Below are positions 8,169 to 17,211 of a DNA stretch of 64,000 nt, piece by piece (position 1 is the first letter of the stretch; every line of letters begins with the position of its first letter). The notes under the pieces are model-generated. The model ran no database searches and was not told the origin of the DNA. It saw nothing but the letters and a program-made list of their open reading frames with translations. Source of the DNA: Imtechella halotolerans (lineage in GTDB: Bacteria > Bacteroidota > Bacteroidia > Flavobacteriales > Flavobacteriaceae); NCBI RefSeq assembly GCF_028743515.2, contig NZ_CP117969.2, positions 2,637,501-2,701,500 of the forward strand, given 5' to 3'. A program made the position numbers and the translations under genes.

Positions 8169-9071
8169 ATGGGTATTTTGGTAAGTCATATTTCTAAATC
8201 CTATAAAGAGGTTCAAGCTCTTCATGACGTTTCATTTGAAGTAAAAGAGGGGGAATTATTTGGACTTATTGGTCCAGATGGTGCAGGTAAAACAACTTTG
8301 TTTAGAATATTAACCACCCTTCTTTTAGCTGACAATGGGAATGCAGTGGTTGCAGGAAATGATGTAGTGCACAATTATAGGGAAATCCGCAATCAGGTGG
8401 GGTATATGCCTGGTAGATTTTCGTTGTATCAAGATTTAACGGTAGAAGAGAACTTACATTTTTTTGCTACCATTTTTGGGACAACTGTAGCGGAAAATTA
8501 TGAGCTAATAAAAGATATATATGATCAGATTTCCCCTTTTAAAAACCGTAGAGCTGGAAAGCTCTCAGGCGGGATGAAGCAAAAATTAGCTTTAAGTTGT
8601 GCACTTATTCATAAACCTCAGGTATTGTTTTTAGATGAGCCAACAACAGGGGTGGACCCAGTTTCTCGTAAAGAATTTTGGGAAATGTTGAAGAGACTTC
8701 AAAAGAGAGGAATCACTATATTGGTTTCAACACCTTATATGGATGAGGCTGAACTCTGTGATCGGGTGGCTCTTATTCATCAGGGAAAAATATTAAAAAT
8801 TGGTACTCCTTACACTATTACCAATCATTTTCCTAGATCTATTTATAGTATTTCAGCTAATGAAATGTATTTGATGATTCAGCATTTAAAACAGTATTCA
8901 TTTGTCCATACGGTTTATCCCTTTGGGTCTTCATTGCATTATGTTGACAAAAGAGAAACAGACGTTAAAACAGAGATACATGCTTACCTTGTAGGTTGTG
9001 GTATTTCAGATGTTAAAGTTTCGAGTATACAACCTACAATAGAGGATGTTTTTATGGAATTGGCTCGATAA
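8169..9071 (+). CDS. ABC transporter ATP-binding protein, YbhF N-half-like
   Basis: An ATPase subunit of 300 residues. Walker A is GPDGAGKT (35-42), the signature is canonical LSGGMKQ (132-138), and Walker B is VLFLDE (152-157). The H-loop position, normally His, is Pro189 in STPYMDEAE, so this ATP site lacks the switch histidine. In E. coli YbhF the two nucleotide-binding domains are fused; here they are separate genes one base apart, and this one corresponds to the first. About 75 residues follow the ABC core and may bind the permease or have a regulatory role. It would heterodimerise with the next ATPase and energise export through the two ABC-2 permeases. Confidence 0.88.
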   Translation: MGILVSHISKSYKEVQALHDVSFEVKEGELFGLIGPDGAGKTTLFRILTTLLLADNGNAVVAGNDVVHNYREIRNQVGYMPGRFSLYQDLTVEENLHFFATIFGTTVAENYELIKDIYDQISPFKNRRAGKLSGGMKQKLALSCALIHKPQVLFLDEPTTGVDPVSRKEFWEMLKRLQKRGITILVSTPYMDEAELCDRVALIHQGKILKIGTPYTITNHFPRSIYSISANEMYLMIQHLKQYSFVHTVYPFGSSLHYVDKRETDVKTEIHAYLVGCGISDVKVSSIQPTIEDVFMELAR

Positions 9072-9072
9072 A

Positions 9073-9801
9073 ATGGAACAAGAAAATATAATACAGGTTC
9101 AAAATCTCACCAAAAAATTTGGAAGCTTCACGGCAGTTAATTCCATTTCTTTTAATGTCAAAAAAGGTGAAATCTTTGGATTTTTAGGTGCAAATGGTGC
9201 AGGTAAAACTACGGCCATTAAAATGCTTATTGGGATCCTTGCCCCAACTGAAGGAGATGCAATTGTAGCGAATTTCAATGTGTGTAGGGAAGCTGAAGAA
9301 GTTAAAAAACATATTGGTTATATGAGCCAAAAGTTTGCTTTATATGATGATTTGACTGTCCAAGAAAACATTACTTTTTTCGGTGGAATATATGGGCTTA
9401 CCAGGAAACAAATTCATTCGAAATCACAACAATTAGTCAAGGAACTTTCACTGCAAGAGGTGTCTAATTCACTAGTCGGTTCTCTGCCTTTGGGATGGAA
9501 ACAGAAATTGGCTTTTTCGGTGGCCATGTTACATAGTCCTGAGATAGTTTTTCTGGATGAACCCACTGGAGGGGTGGATCCAATTACGCGTAGACAATTT
9601 TGGGAGATGCTTTATAAGGCGGCTCATGAGGGGACGACTATTTTTGTAACGACCCATTATATGGATGAAGCTGAATATTGTGATCGAGTGTCGATCATGG
9701 TTGATGGGAAAATTGAAGCACTTGATACTCCCAATGAATTAAAGAAACAATTTGTGGTGGAAAGCATGAATGAGGTGTTTTTAAAACTTGCTAGAGGATG
9801 A
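9073..9801 (+). CDS. ABC transporter ATP-binding protein, YbhF C-half-like
   Basis: An ATPase of 242 residues paired with the preceding gene. Walker A is GANGAGKT (39-46), Walker B ends FLDEPTGG (about 160-167), and the H-loop is intact (His195 in TTHYMDEAE). The signature is degenerate, LPLGWKQ (138-144) in place of LSGGQ, as in the second half of YbhF. Combined with the neighbour, which has the reverse defect, this predicts one consensus and one degenerate ATP site in the heterodimer. The ATG at 9073, one base after the previous stop, is preferred over an earlier frame start that would overlap by 26 bases. The stop overlaps the next ATG by four bases. Confidence 0.88.
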   Translation: MEQENIIQVQNLTKKFGSFTAVNSISFNVKKGEIFGFLGANGAGKTTAIKMLIGILAPTEGDAIVANFNVCREAEEVKKHIGYMSQKFALYDDLTVQENITFFGGIYGLTRKQIHSKSQQLVKELSLQEVSNSLVGSLPLGWKQKLAFSVAMLHSPEIVFLDEPTGGVDPITRRQFWEMLYKAAHEGTTIFVTTHYMDEAEYCDRVSIMVDGKIEALDTPNELKKQFVVESMNEVFLKLARG

Positions 9802-10895
9802 AACAATTTATGGGTTTTATAAAGAAAGAGTTTTACCATATTTTCAGAGATCGACGGTCATTGATCATATTATTTGGAATGCCCATAACCCAAATTCTAC
9901 TATTTGGTTTTGCTATTAGCAATGAGATTAACAGTGTACAGATTGCTGTTTTGGATATTTCCAAAGACGTAAATACTCAAGAGATTATAAACCGGATAGA
10001 GGCGTCTCCTTATTTTAAAGTTAGTAAGGTACTTTCAAATACGGATGCTATAGAGGAAGCCTTTAAGGACGGACATATAAAAGCAGTTTTGTTCTTTCAA
10101 AATGACTTTAGTACCTTATTAGAAAAAGAGCGCAGTGCTGCAATTCAGGTTATAACTGATGCTACCGATCCCAATACTGCTAATACAATCAACAATTACG
10201 TGCAATCTATTTTGGTGGATTATCAAGGTGAGTATAGCCCACAACATCAGTCAATTAATGTGGCAACACGAATGCAATATAATTCTTCTTTAAAAAGTGT
10301 GTTTATGTTTGTTCCCGGAGTGATGACGGTTATTTTAATGCTTGTTTCTGCAATGATGACTTCCATTTCTATTACAAGGGAAAAGGAGTTGGGAACTATG
10401 GAAATATTATTGGTTTCCCCATTAAAATCCTATCAGGTAATTATAGGGAAGGTAATACCCTATATTTTTTTGTCGCTAATAAATGCAGTAGTGATTATTG
10501 TAATGAGTCTGTTTGTTTTTAAAATGCCTATCCATGGTAGTTTATTCTTGTTGGCATTTGAGAGTATTTTGTTTATAGTGACATCACTATCTCTAGGAAT
10601 ATTTATATCTACAATTTCAACCACTCAACAGATGGCTATGATGCTTTCTTTAATGGGCTTAATGTTACCAGTAATACTATTATCTGGATTCATATTTCCG
10701 ATTTCTAGTATGCCATTACCTCTACAGTTTATTAGTAATATCATTCCAGCAAAGTGGTTTATTGTAATTCTTAAAGGAATCATGCTTAAGGGGGTTGGAA
10801 TTTCTCTTTTATGGAAAGAAACATTGGTTTTATTAGGAATGTGTTTGTTTTTTATTGGATTCAGCGCCAAGAAATATAAAATAAGGTTGGAGTAA
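9798..10895 (+). CDS. ABC-2 type permease (YbhS/YbhR-like), first copy
   Basis: An inner-membrane permease of 365 residues with the ABC-2 layout: one N-terminal helix (about 20-40, SLIILFGMPITQILLFGFAI), a periplasmic domain of about 130 residues, and a cluster of five helices from about 175 onward, including the motif TREKELGTMEILLVSPLKS between helices. That EKELGT segment is typical of YbhS/YbhR and drug or sodium ABC-2 exporters. Its start overlaps the stop of the ATPase gene by four bases (ATGA) and its stop overlaps the next permease by one base, so translation is probably coupled. Confidence 0.87.
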   Translation: MKQFMGFIKKEFYHIFRDRRSLIILFGMPITQILLFGFAISNEINSVQIAVLDISKDVNTQEIINRIEASPYFKVSKVLSNTDAIEEAFKDGHIKAVLFFQNDFSTLLEKERSAAIQVITDATDPNTANTINNYVQSILVDYQGEYSPQHQSINVATRMQYNSSLKSVFMFVPGVMTVILMLVSAMMTSISITREKELGTMEILLVSPLKSYQVIIGKVIPYIFLSLINAVVIIVMSLFVFKMPIHGSLFLLAFESILFIVTSLSLGIFISTISTTQQMAMMLSLMGLMLPVILLSGFIFPISSMPLPLQFISNIIPAKWFIVILKGIMLKGVGISLLWKETLVLLGMCLFFIGFSAKKYKIRLE

Positions 10896-12016
10896 TGAGT
10901 ATATTGTGGTATTTAATACAGAAAGAATTTAAGCAAATATTCCGCAACAAAGGAATGTTGCCAATTATATTTATTCTTCCCATTTTGCAACTAGTGATTC
11001 TTTCTAATGCGGCTACATTTGAAATCAAAAATATACGATTGGGGTATGTTGATAATGATCGTTCCCCTAGCTCAAGGGCATTAATGCAAAAATTTGACGC
11101 TTCTGACTATTTTGAAGTAATTGGTGAATATTCATCTCAAAATGGTGCACAACACGCTATGCAGGACGGTCTTGTTGATATTGTTATAAATGTTCCCGAT
11201 GCATTTGAGCGCGGACTTTATAATGGAGAGACCGTTATCCTTGGATCAACCATAAACGCAATTGATGGGGCTGCTGCCGGAGTGATGAATGTATATGTAC
11301 AACAGCTAGTAATGGGGTATCAAAAAAACATAGGTATAGAGATGAAAGCGTCTTTATTAGGGAATAATAAACCTATTTCTATACAAAGTATTCCCTCCTT
11401 TTGGTATAACCATACGCTCAATTACAAAACCTTTATGGTGCCGGGAATACTTGTTTTATTAGTAACGATGATTACTCTTTTTTTATCGGGCATGAACATT
11501 GTTCGTGAGAAAGAAATAGGAACTCTTGAACAAATTAATGTTACCCCTATAAAGAAAGGCCAGTTTATCATTGGAAAGCTATTCCCTTTTTGGGTTCTTG
11601 GAATGATAATCCTTTCTGTTGGGTTGGGTATTTCTAAACTTGTCTTTAATGTTCCAATGTTGGGGAGTATGTGGCTTCTTTATGTTTATACAGGAGTGTA
11701 TATTTTGGTGATTTTAGGAATGGGCTTGTTTATTTCAAATTTTACGGAAACCCAGCAACAAGCCATGTTTATTGCCTGGTTTTTTGCAGTAATTTTTATT
11801 TTGTTGAGCGGGTTGTTCACTCCAATAGAGAGTATGCCTCCTTGGGCTCAGAGACTAACAGAGTTAAATCCTATTCGTTATTTTGTTGAAGTTATTCGTA
11901 TGGTCATGTTAAAAGGATCAGGATTGTCTGAAATGACTCCGCAGCTTATAAAAACGGTCATTTATGCAGTCGTGATGAATTTATTGGCAGTTTGGAGTTA
12001 CAAGAAAGTTAACTAG
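10895..12016 (+). CDS. ABC-2 type permease (YbhS/YbhR-like), second copy
   Basis: A second permease of 373 residues, paralogous to the first: N-terminal helix (about 22-42), periplasmic domain with YVDNDRSPSSRALMQKFDASDYF, and a C-terminal five-helix bundle with the motif REKEIGTLEQINVTPIKKG. The start uses the A of the previous TAA (TAATG). Together with the first copy it should form the heterodimeric membrane channel of a YbhFSR-like exporter. It is the last gene of the operon; a 107-base gap without an obvious terminator separates it from the ECF sigma gene. Confidence 0.87.
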   Translation: MSILWYLIQKEFKQIFRNKGMLPIIFILPILQLVILSNAATFEIKNIRLGYVDNDRSPSSRALMQKFDASDYFEVIGEYSSQNGAQHAMQDGLVDIVINVPDAFERGLYNGETVILGSTINAIDGAAAGVMNVYVQQLVMGYQKNIGIEMKASLLGNNKPISIQSIPSFWYNHTLNYKTFMVPGILVLLVTMITLFLSGMNIVREKEIGTLEQINVTPIKKGQFIIGKLFPFWVLGMIILSVGLGISKLVFNVPMLGSMWLLYVYTGVYILVILGMGLFISNFTETQQQAMFIAWFFAVIFILLSGLFTPIESMPPWAQRLTELNPIRYFVEVIRMVMLKGSGLSEMTPQLIKTVIYAVVMNLLAVWSYKKVN

Positions 12017-12123
12017 TACTACGAATGGAGGTTTATGTGAGTGAGTGCTAAAATTAACCTAAACTTATTATAAATTCAATTTATTAAGTATATTGGGAAC
12101 GTTTTATGCAATAAAAGTACACC

Positions 12124-12702
12124 TTGAACAAGATAAGTATTAATAATCCATACTTTATTACTCAGTTAATTGAAGGGAATCATAATGCTTATGAAACACT
12201 GTTTCATTTGTACTTTGAAAAGCTGCACTATGTGGCTGTTAGTTATATTGAGAATACGGAGGATGCCAAGGAAATAATACAAAACATTTTTTTGAAGGTT
12301 TGGAAAAAGAAACAGATACTAACTCCTGAAATGAATTTGAATGCTTATTTGTTTAAGATGGTTAAAAACGAGTGTCTGGATTATCTTAAGCATACTAAAG
12401 TTCAGCTTAAGTACCGAAAAAAACTTGAAATTGAAAGAGCATATCTCAACGAAAAAGCCCTGAAAAATGATCCTAGTCAATTATTAATTGAAAGTGAATT
12501 GCAAAATAAAATTGAAGGGCTCATTAATCAACTTCCTGCTAATTGTAGAGAAGTTTTCATAAAAAGCAGAATAGAAGGTCTCAAATATGCTGAAATAGCA
12601 AATGAACTGAATATTTCAGTAAAAACTGTAGAAAACCAAATTTCCAAAGCACTGCGTTATTTAAGACATGAATTACAAGAATATATGGGGCTTTTTCTGT
12701 AA
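12124..12702 (+). CDS. ECF RNA polymerase sigma factor, locus 1
   Basis: A 192-residue sigma factor of the Bacteroidetes ECF group. Region 2 is visible at about 22-62 (AYETLFHLYFEKLHYVAV through EDAKEIIQNIFLKVWKKK) and region 4 at about 140-185 (LPANCREVFIKSRIEGLKYAEIANELNISVKTVENQ, located by its ends), which includes the helix-turn-helix. The only plausible start is a TTG at 12124. It is followed after 79 bases by its probable anti-sigma factor FecR and then a SusC/SusD pair, so it most likely activates this uptake locus once a substrate-loaded SusC signals through FecR. Confidence 0.87.
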   Translation: MNKISINNPYFITQLIEGNHNAYETLFHLYFEKLHYVAVSYIENTEDAKEIIQNIFLKVWKKKQILTPEMNLNAYLFKMVKNECLDYLKHTKVQLKYRKKLEIERAYLNEKALKNDPSQLLIESELQNKIEGLINQLPANCREVFIKSRIEGLKYAEIANELNISVKTVENQISKALRYLRHELQEYMGLFL

Positions 12703-12740
12703 AAGCCATCTTAACTGAAAAAAAACACAAGGTTAACATA

Positions 12741-12768
12741 GGGGTAAAATAATAGTTAGTCGTCTTAG
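12741..12768 (+). promoter_or_regulatory. possible ECF-type promoter upstream of fecR, locus 1
   Basis: GGGGTAA (12741-12747) and CGTCTTAG (12761-12768) stand 13 bases apart just before the fecR ATG at 12782. A CGTC-containing -10 region and a G-rich -35 are common for ECF sigma promoters, so this may be the site where the locus is autoregulated. Weak evidence. Confidence 0.3.
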
Positions 12769-12781
12769 TCTAAAAACCCTT

Positions 12782-13738
12782 ATGAAAAAAGAAGACCTCT
12801 TACGATATATTCAAAATAAAGGTGATGAAGATTTTCAACAACAAGTTGTAGATTGGATTACCTCATCCCCGGAAAATGAGAACTTTTATCATAAGGTAAA
12901 AGCTATGTATGTTGCGGAGTTTAATGTTCAAGAGAAACTGAATACAGAAGAAGCTTTCAATAAGTTCAAATTTCAAATTAAAAAACAACGCTTTCCATAT
13001 GCCAGAATTGCGGCAATATTAATTCTTGCCGTATTGGTTACTGGCCTGTATTTTACATTCAGTCCGGGTTCTCAAAAGATACCATCTGATTATGCAACGG
13101 TTCTTTCCCAGCAAAAAAGTGTTTTATTGGCAGACGGTACCAATGTGATTTTAAATGCCCAAAGTAAACTATCCGTAGATTCAGATTTCAATTTGGACTC
13201 CAGAATTGTATATCTAGAAGGAGAAGCCTTTTTTGATGTTACTGAGAATCCAGAAAAACCTTTTATTGTAAAGACAGTAAGCGGCTTAGATGTTCGGGTG
13301 TTAGGAACTACTTTTAATGTTAAATCCTACGCAAAGGATGAATCAGTAGAAACGACTCTCGTCACAGGCAAAGTTCAATTGTTTACGGGTAATGAATCTA
13401 CTCCTGTGGCAGAATTAAGTCCAGAACAAAAGGTGACCTTTAATAAGAAAAGTAGAAGTGTTGAAGTAGAAAATGTAAAGCCTGAAATTATTACTTCCTG
13501 GAGTCAGGGTGTTTTGATGTTTGAAAAAACATCCATTATTACAGCATTACACAGTATTGAGCGTTGGTATGATGTTCGTTTTGAAATCATTGATGATAAA
13601 GTTGCGTCCTATAGCTTTTCTGGAAAAATAAAAAAAGACAGCAACATAAATGAAGTATTGAGTATAATAGAAGCATCATCCCCTATAAAATATGAATATC
13701 ATGAAGATAAAAAGATAATCAGGCTATTTCAAAAGTAA
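12782..13738 (+). CDS. FecR family anti-sigma factor, locus 1
   Basis: A 318-residue inner-membrane anti-sigma factor. The cytoplasmic N-terminal segment (1-70) is followed by one membrane helix (about 74-92), a FecR periplasmic domain (about 100-200, with the LADGTNVILNAQSKL and LEGEAFFDV motifs) and a C-terminal DUF4974 domain (about 245-316, MFEKTSIITALHSIERWYDVRFEI and a final STN-like fold). It should hold the upstream ECF sigma inactive until the SusC signalling domain contacts it. Its stop codon is the start of the hairpin leading to susC. Confidence 0.88.
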   Translation: MKKEDLLRYIQNKGDEDFQQQVVDWITSSPENENFYHKVKAMYVAEFNVQEKLNTEEAFNKFKFQIKKQRFPYARIAAILILAVLVTGLYFTFSPGSQKIPSDYATVLSQQKSVLLADGTNVILNAQSKLSVDSDFNLDSRIVYLEGEAFFDVTENPEKPFIVKTVSGLDVRVLGTTFNVKSYAKDESVETTLVTGKVQLFTGNESTPVAELSPEQKVTFNKKSRSVEVENVKPEIITSWSQGVLMFEKTSIITALHSIERWYDVRFEIIDDKVASYSFSGKIKKDSNINEVLSIIEASSPIKYEYHEDKKIIRLFQK

Positions 13739-13765
13739 AAGAGGAGTGCGCCAACACCCCTCTTT
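13738..13765 (+). promoter_or_regulatory. fecR-susC leader hairpin with TGCGCCAACA apex, locus 1
   Basis: AAAGAGG (13738-13744) pairs with CCTCTTT (13759-13765); inside it, GTG pairs with CAC after one A-C mismatch, leaving the loop CGCCAA. There is no T-run after it, so it does not look like a terminator. The same apex occurs at the same place in locus 2 on a different stem. It ends 59 bases before the susC ATG. Possible RNA regulatory element or protein-binding site. Confidence 0.55.
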
Positions 13766-13824
13766 AAGCTTTAGCCGTTAATACAGTAAGCAACATTATT
13801 CACTAACTAAAACCGATTAAAATT

Positions 13825-16800
13825 ATGAAAAAAAAGCGTAACAATGCTTGGCACGCAACTCGTGTGCATTGTTTTACCAACCAACTCACTCGTATCATGA
13901 GAATTTATTCAGTTCTGATGTTTTTGACCATTGCAAAAATTTCAGCCACCAGTTTTTCAGGTTACAGTCAGGAGATTACGATCCATAAGACTGATACTCC
14001 GTTGAAGGAGGTACTACAGTCATTAGAAATTCAGACAGATTTTACTTTTTTTTACAACAACAAGTTTGTTGATGATCAGGTAAAAGTATCCCTCAATGTT
14101 GAAAATGTGAGTATAGAACACGTACTCAATACCCTACTTAAAAGAACATTTATAAAGTACCGTATTATTAATAAAAACATTGTTCTTTTCACTGAGGATG
14201 ATGCGGCCACATTAGCTAAAGAAATGGATGGGCAGTTAGCCGATTCCAAAGTTCAGGTAATCGAACAGGATAAAATTCAGGTGAAAGGTACTGTTTATGA
14301 CAGTGATGGAATGCCATTGCCAGGGGTAAACATTCTTGTGCAGGGTACTGGTTCGGGAACACAGACTGATTTTGATGGAAACTATTCTATTAGTGTTTCT
14401 TTGGGAGAGGTGCTAGTTTTTAGCTATATAGGAATGAAGAGTGCTACCAAAAAAGTGACTCCAGAGACAAAGACAATTAATATTACACTTGCGACCGATA
14501 CTAACGTTTTGAATGAGGTGATAGTTGTTGCCTATGACAAGCAAAGTAAAACCTCCTATACAGGCTCAGCAGTTGATATCGATATTAGTAAAGTAAAAGA
14601 AACTCCTATGGCTTCTTTTCAAGAGTCTTTACAAGGAAATGTGGCTGGAGTTCAAATGGTTACTCAAAGTGGTCAACCAGGTGCAGCACCTGATGTTAGA
14701 ATTAGAGGGATTGGATCTATTAATGCAGGATCAGAGCCCTTGTATGTTATTGATGGAATTCCAGTAGTAGCTGGAAATATTTCCCAAATAGCTACCAGTT
14801 CAAATACTATTGCAGGAATTAATTCAAAGGATATTGCTACTATCACTGTCCTTAAAGATGCTTCTGCTACAGCTATTTACGGTTCAAGAGGTGCCAATGG
14901 TGTTATTTTGATAACGACTAAAAAGGGAAAAACTGGAAAAACACGTTTTGATTTCAGTTCACAATATGGAATAAGTAGCATGATTCTTCCAGATAGGAAT
15001 AAACCATTGAATACTGCTGAACTGTCGGAATTACTTATTGAGAGTAGGGTAAATATAGGAGATTCTCAGGCGGATGCAGAAGCGTATATTTATAGTAGAA
15101 TAAATGAAGAAATAAATACTGATTGGGTGGATGTAATTTCTAGAGATGCCCAATACAGCCAATACAATCTGAGTGCTAGTGGAGGTGATGATAAAACCAA
15201 TTTTTATGCTTCACTAGGATTATTTGATCAAGAGGCAGTGATTATAGGGGTTGATTATAAAAAGCTCAATGCAAAAGTAAATCTATCTCATAAAGCAACA
15301 GATAAATTGAAGATAGATATTGGGTTGGCTGCTAATCATCAGAAATTACATACCAATAACGATGCGGGTGATGCGAATAATCCAGTTCGGGCCATGTTTA
15401 GAGTAGTTCCTTGGGAGTCGGTGTATAATGCTGATGGAAGCTACAATACCAACATATTGCTCACCTATAATCCAGTAGGCTTAGTGAAGGAGAATATTAG
15501 AGAGTCCAAGTTATACGGTATTATTGGAAACTTGGGTTTAACCTATGATTTTAATGATAACCTAAGCTTTGAGACGAAAGGTAATATTGACTTTAACCTA
15601 GCAGATGAATTTCAATATGATAACCCTTATTTTGGTGCTGGTCGAAATGATGGGGGTAGAGGTAGAGCCTATAATAATAAAATTATCAACTACAATATTA
15701 CCAACTTATTGAAGTACAAATGGCAGGTAAATGATAGCAATCGTTTTAATTTTATGATAGGGCAAGAAGCTCAAAAAATTGAAAGAAGTTCTGTGTTTGC
15801 TTATGCTAGTAATTATGGAGCACCAGGACTTACATCCCTGGAAAATGCTTCTGTTTATCGTGAGGCATCTAGTAGCATAACAGCATCTGCGTTGGCTTCT
15901 TATTTCTTTAATGTGAATTATGCTTTAAAGGAGCGTTATTTCTTTAATGTTACAGCACGTCGTGATGGTTCTTCTCGATTTGGTCAAGAGGTGCGATATG
16001 CCAATTTCGGATCTGTTGGACTTGCTTGGAACGTTAGTTCTGAAAGCTTTTTGAAGAATGCTGATTTCATTAAGAAATTAAAATTTAGAACTAGTTATGG
16101 TATTAATGGGAATCAGGAAATTGGAGATTTCGCCTCTCGTGGACTTTACGAAACTGGAGAAGATTACAATGGGGAACCTGGGTATATTTATGCGCAACAA
16201 TCGAACCCGCGATTGACATGGGAGAAAAACAAGCCTTTTAACGTTGGGGTTGATTTTAACCTTTTCAACCGAATTAGTGGAACTGTGGAATATTATTCAA
16301 GACAAACTACAGATCTCTTGTTTAGAGTTCCTATTTCAAGCACTAATGGTCTAACAAGCTATTTAGCAAATATCGGTGAGATGAAAAACCATGGTTGGGA
16401 ATTGGCATTGAATACTGTTAATGTTGAAAATCCGGAAGGATTTGGATGGACAACGGATATCAATTTTACTACTAATACAAATGAAATAACCAAATTACAG
16501 AATGATGAACCGATAATAAGTGGTCAGTATATTCGTGAAGTTGGTGACGATTTCTATATGTTTTATATGCCTGGATATGCTGGTGTTAATCCAGATAACG
16601 GTGAAGCACTATGGTACAAAGATGCTTCAAAGACAGAAACAACTAACAGGTATAGTGAAGCAAGACCATTTAAACAAGGAAGTGCCTTGCCAAAATTCTA
16701 TGCTGGTTTAACAAATACTTTTACCTATAAAAACATAGGTTTTTCATTTATGTGGTACCTGAACTACGGCAATAAAGTATATGATTTCTGGGGTAGGTTC

Positions 16801-17199
16801 ACAGGTAGTGACGGAAGTGCAAGATTAAATGATAGAGGAAATATGGCTCGAAGAGTATATGATAATAGATGGCAGCAGCCTGGCGATATTACTGATATTC
16901 CGAAAATGGTATGGGGGAATACACAATCAGGTTCGTCTAGTCAACATTCAACACGTTTTCTTTATGATGGAACCTATTTGCGATTAAGAGATGTGACCCT
17001 GTCATATAGTTTACCTGAATCGGTAATAGAAAAACTGAATGTAAGTAATCTACGATTTTATGTAAAAGCCGCCAACATGCTTACCTGGACTAAAGACAAA
17101 AATATTGAGGTTGATCCAGAAGTAGGAATTGATGGGCAATCTAATTTGCGAATTCCTATGTCAAAACAACTTTTATTGGGTGTAGACTTTTCATTCTAA
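13825..17199 (+). CDS. SusC/RagA family TonB-linked outer membrane receptor with STN domain, locus 1
   Basis: A 1124-residue TonB-dependent transporter. An unusually long charged N-terminus precedes the hydrophobic signal (about 30-50, ending SFSGYSQEI). Next come an STN signalling domain (about 50-115, HKTDTPLKEVLQSLEIQTDFTF start), a carboxypeptidase-like regulatory domain (about 150-220, GMPLPGVNILVQGTGSGT), the plug (VYDKQSKTSYTG region onward, with the SusC hallmark LYVIDGIPV), and a C-terminal beta-barrel ending in Phe. The STN domain marks it as a signal-transducing receptor that talks to FecR and the ECF sigma. With SusD it should import an oligomeric substrate; the cargo genes suggest peptides. 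Confidence 0.92.
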   Translation: MKKKRNNAWHATRVHCFTNQLTRIMRIYSVLMFLTIAKISATSFSGYSQEITIHKTDTPLKEVLQSLEIQTDFTFFYNNKFVDDQVKVSLNVENVSIEHVLNTLLKRTFIKYRIINKNIVLFTEDDAATLAKEMDGQLADSKVQVIEQDKIQVKGTVYDSDGMPLPGVNILVQGTGSGTQTDFDGNYSISVSLGEVLVFSYIGMKSATKKVTPETKTINITLATDTNVLNEVIVVAYDKQSKTSYTGSAVDIDISKVKETPMASFQESLQGNVAGVQMVTQSGQPGAAPDVRIRGIGSINAGSEPLYVIDGIPVVAGNISQIATSSNTIAGINSKDIATITVLKDASATAIYGSRGANGVILITTKKGKTGKTRFDFSSQYGISSMILPDRNKPLNTAELSELLIESRVNIGDSQADAEAYIYSRINEEINTDWVDVISRDAQYSQYNLSASGGDDKTNFYASLGLFDQEAVIIGVDYKKLNAKVNLSHKATDKLKIDIGLAANHQKLHTNNDAGDANNPVRAMFRVVPWESVYNADGSYNTNILLTYNPVGLVKENIRESKLYGIIGNLGLTYDFNDNLSFETKGNIDFNLADEFQYDNPYFGAGRNDGGRGRAYNNKIINYNITNLLKYKWQVNDSNRFNFMIGQEAQKIERSSVFAYASNYGAPGLTSLENASVYREASSSITASALASYFFNVNYALKERYFFNVTARRDGSSRFGQEVRYANFGSVGLAWNVSSESFLKNADFIKKLKFRTSYGINGNQEIGDFASRGLYETGEDYNGEPGYIYAQQSNPRLTWEKNKPFNVGVDFNLFNRISGTVEYYSRQTTDLLFRVPISSTNGLTSYLANIGEMKNHGWELALNTVNVENPEGFGWTTDINFTTNTNEITKLQNDEPIISGQYIREVGDDFYMFYMPGYAGVNPDNGEALWYKDASKTETTNRYSEARPFKQGSALPKFYAGLTNTFTYKNIGFSFMWYLNYGNKVYDFWGRFTGSDGSARLNDRGNMARRVYDNRWQQPGDITDIPKMVWGNTQSGSSSQHSTRFLYDGTYLRLRDVTLSYSLPESVIEKLNVSNLRFYVKAANMLTWTKDKNIEVDPEVGIDGQSNLRIPMSKQLLLGVDFSF

Positions 17200-17211
17200 A
17201 CTATGACAATC

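Noticed and set aside
13738-13765. Rho-independent terminator between fecR and susC
   Set aside because: No T-run follows the stem, and the locus 2 copy also lacks one.
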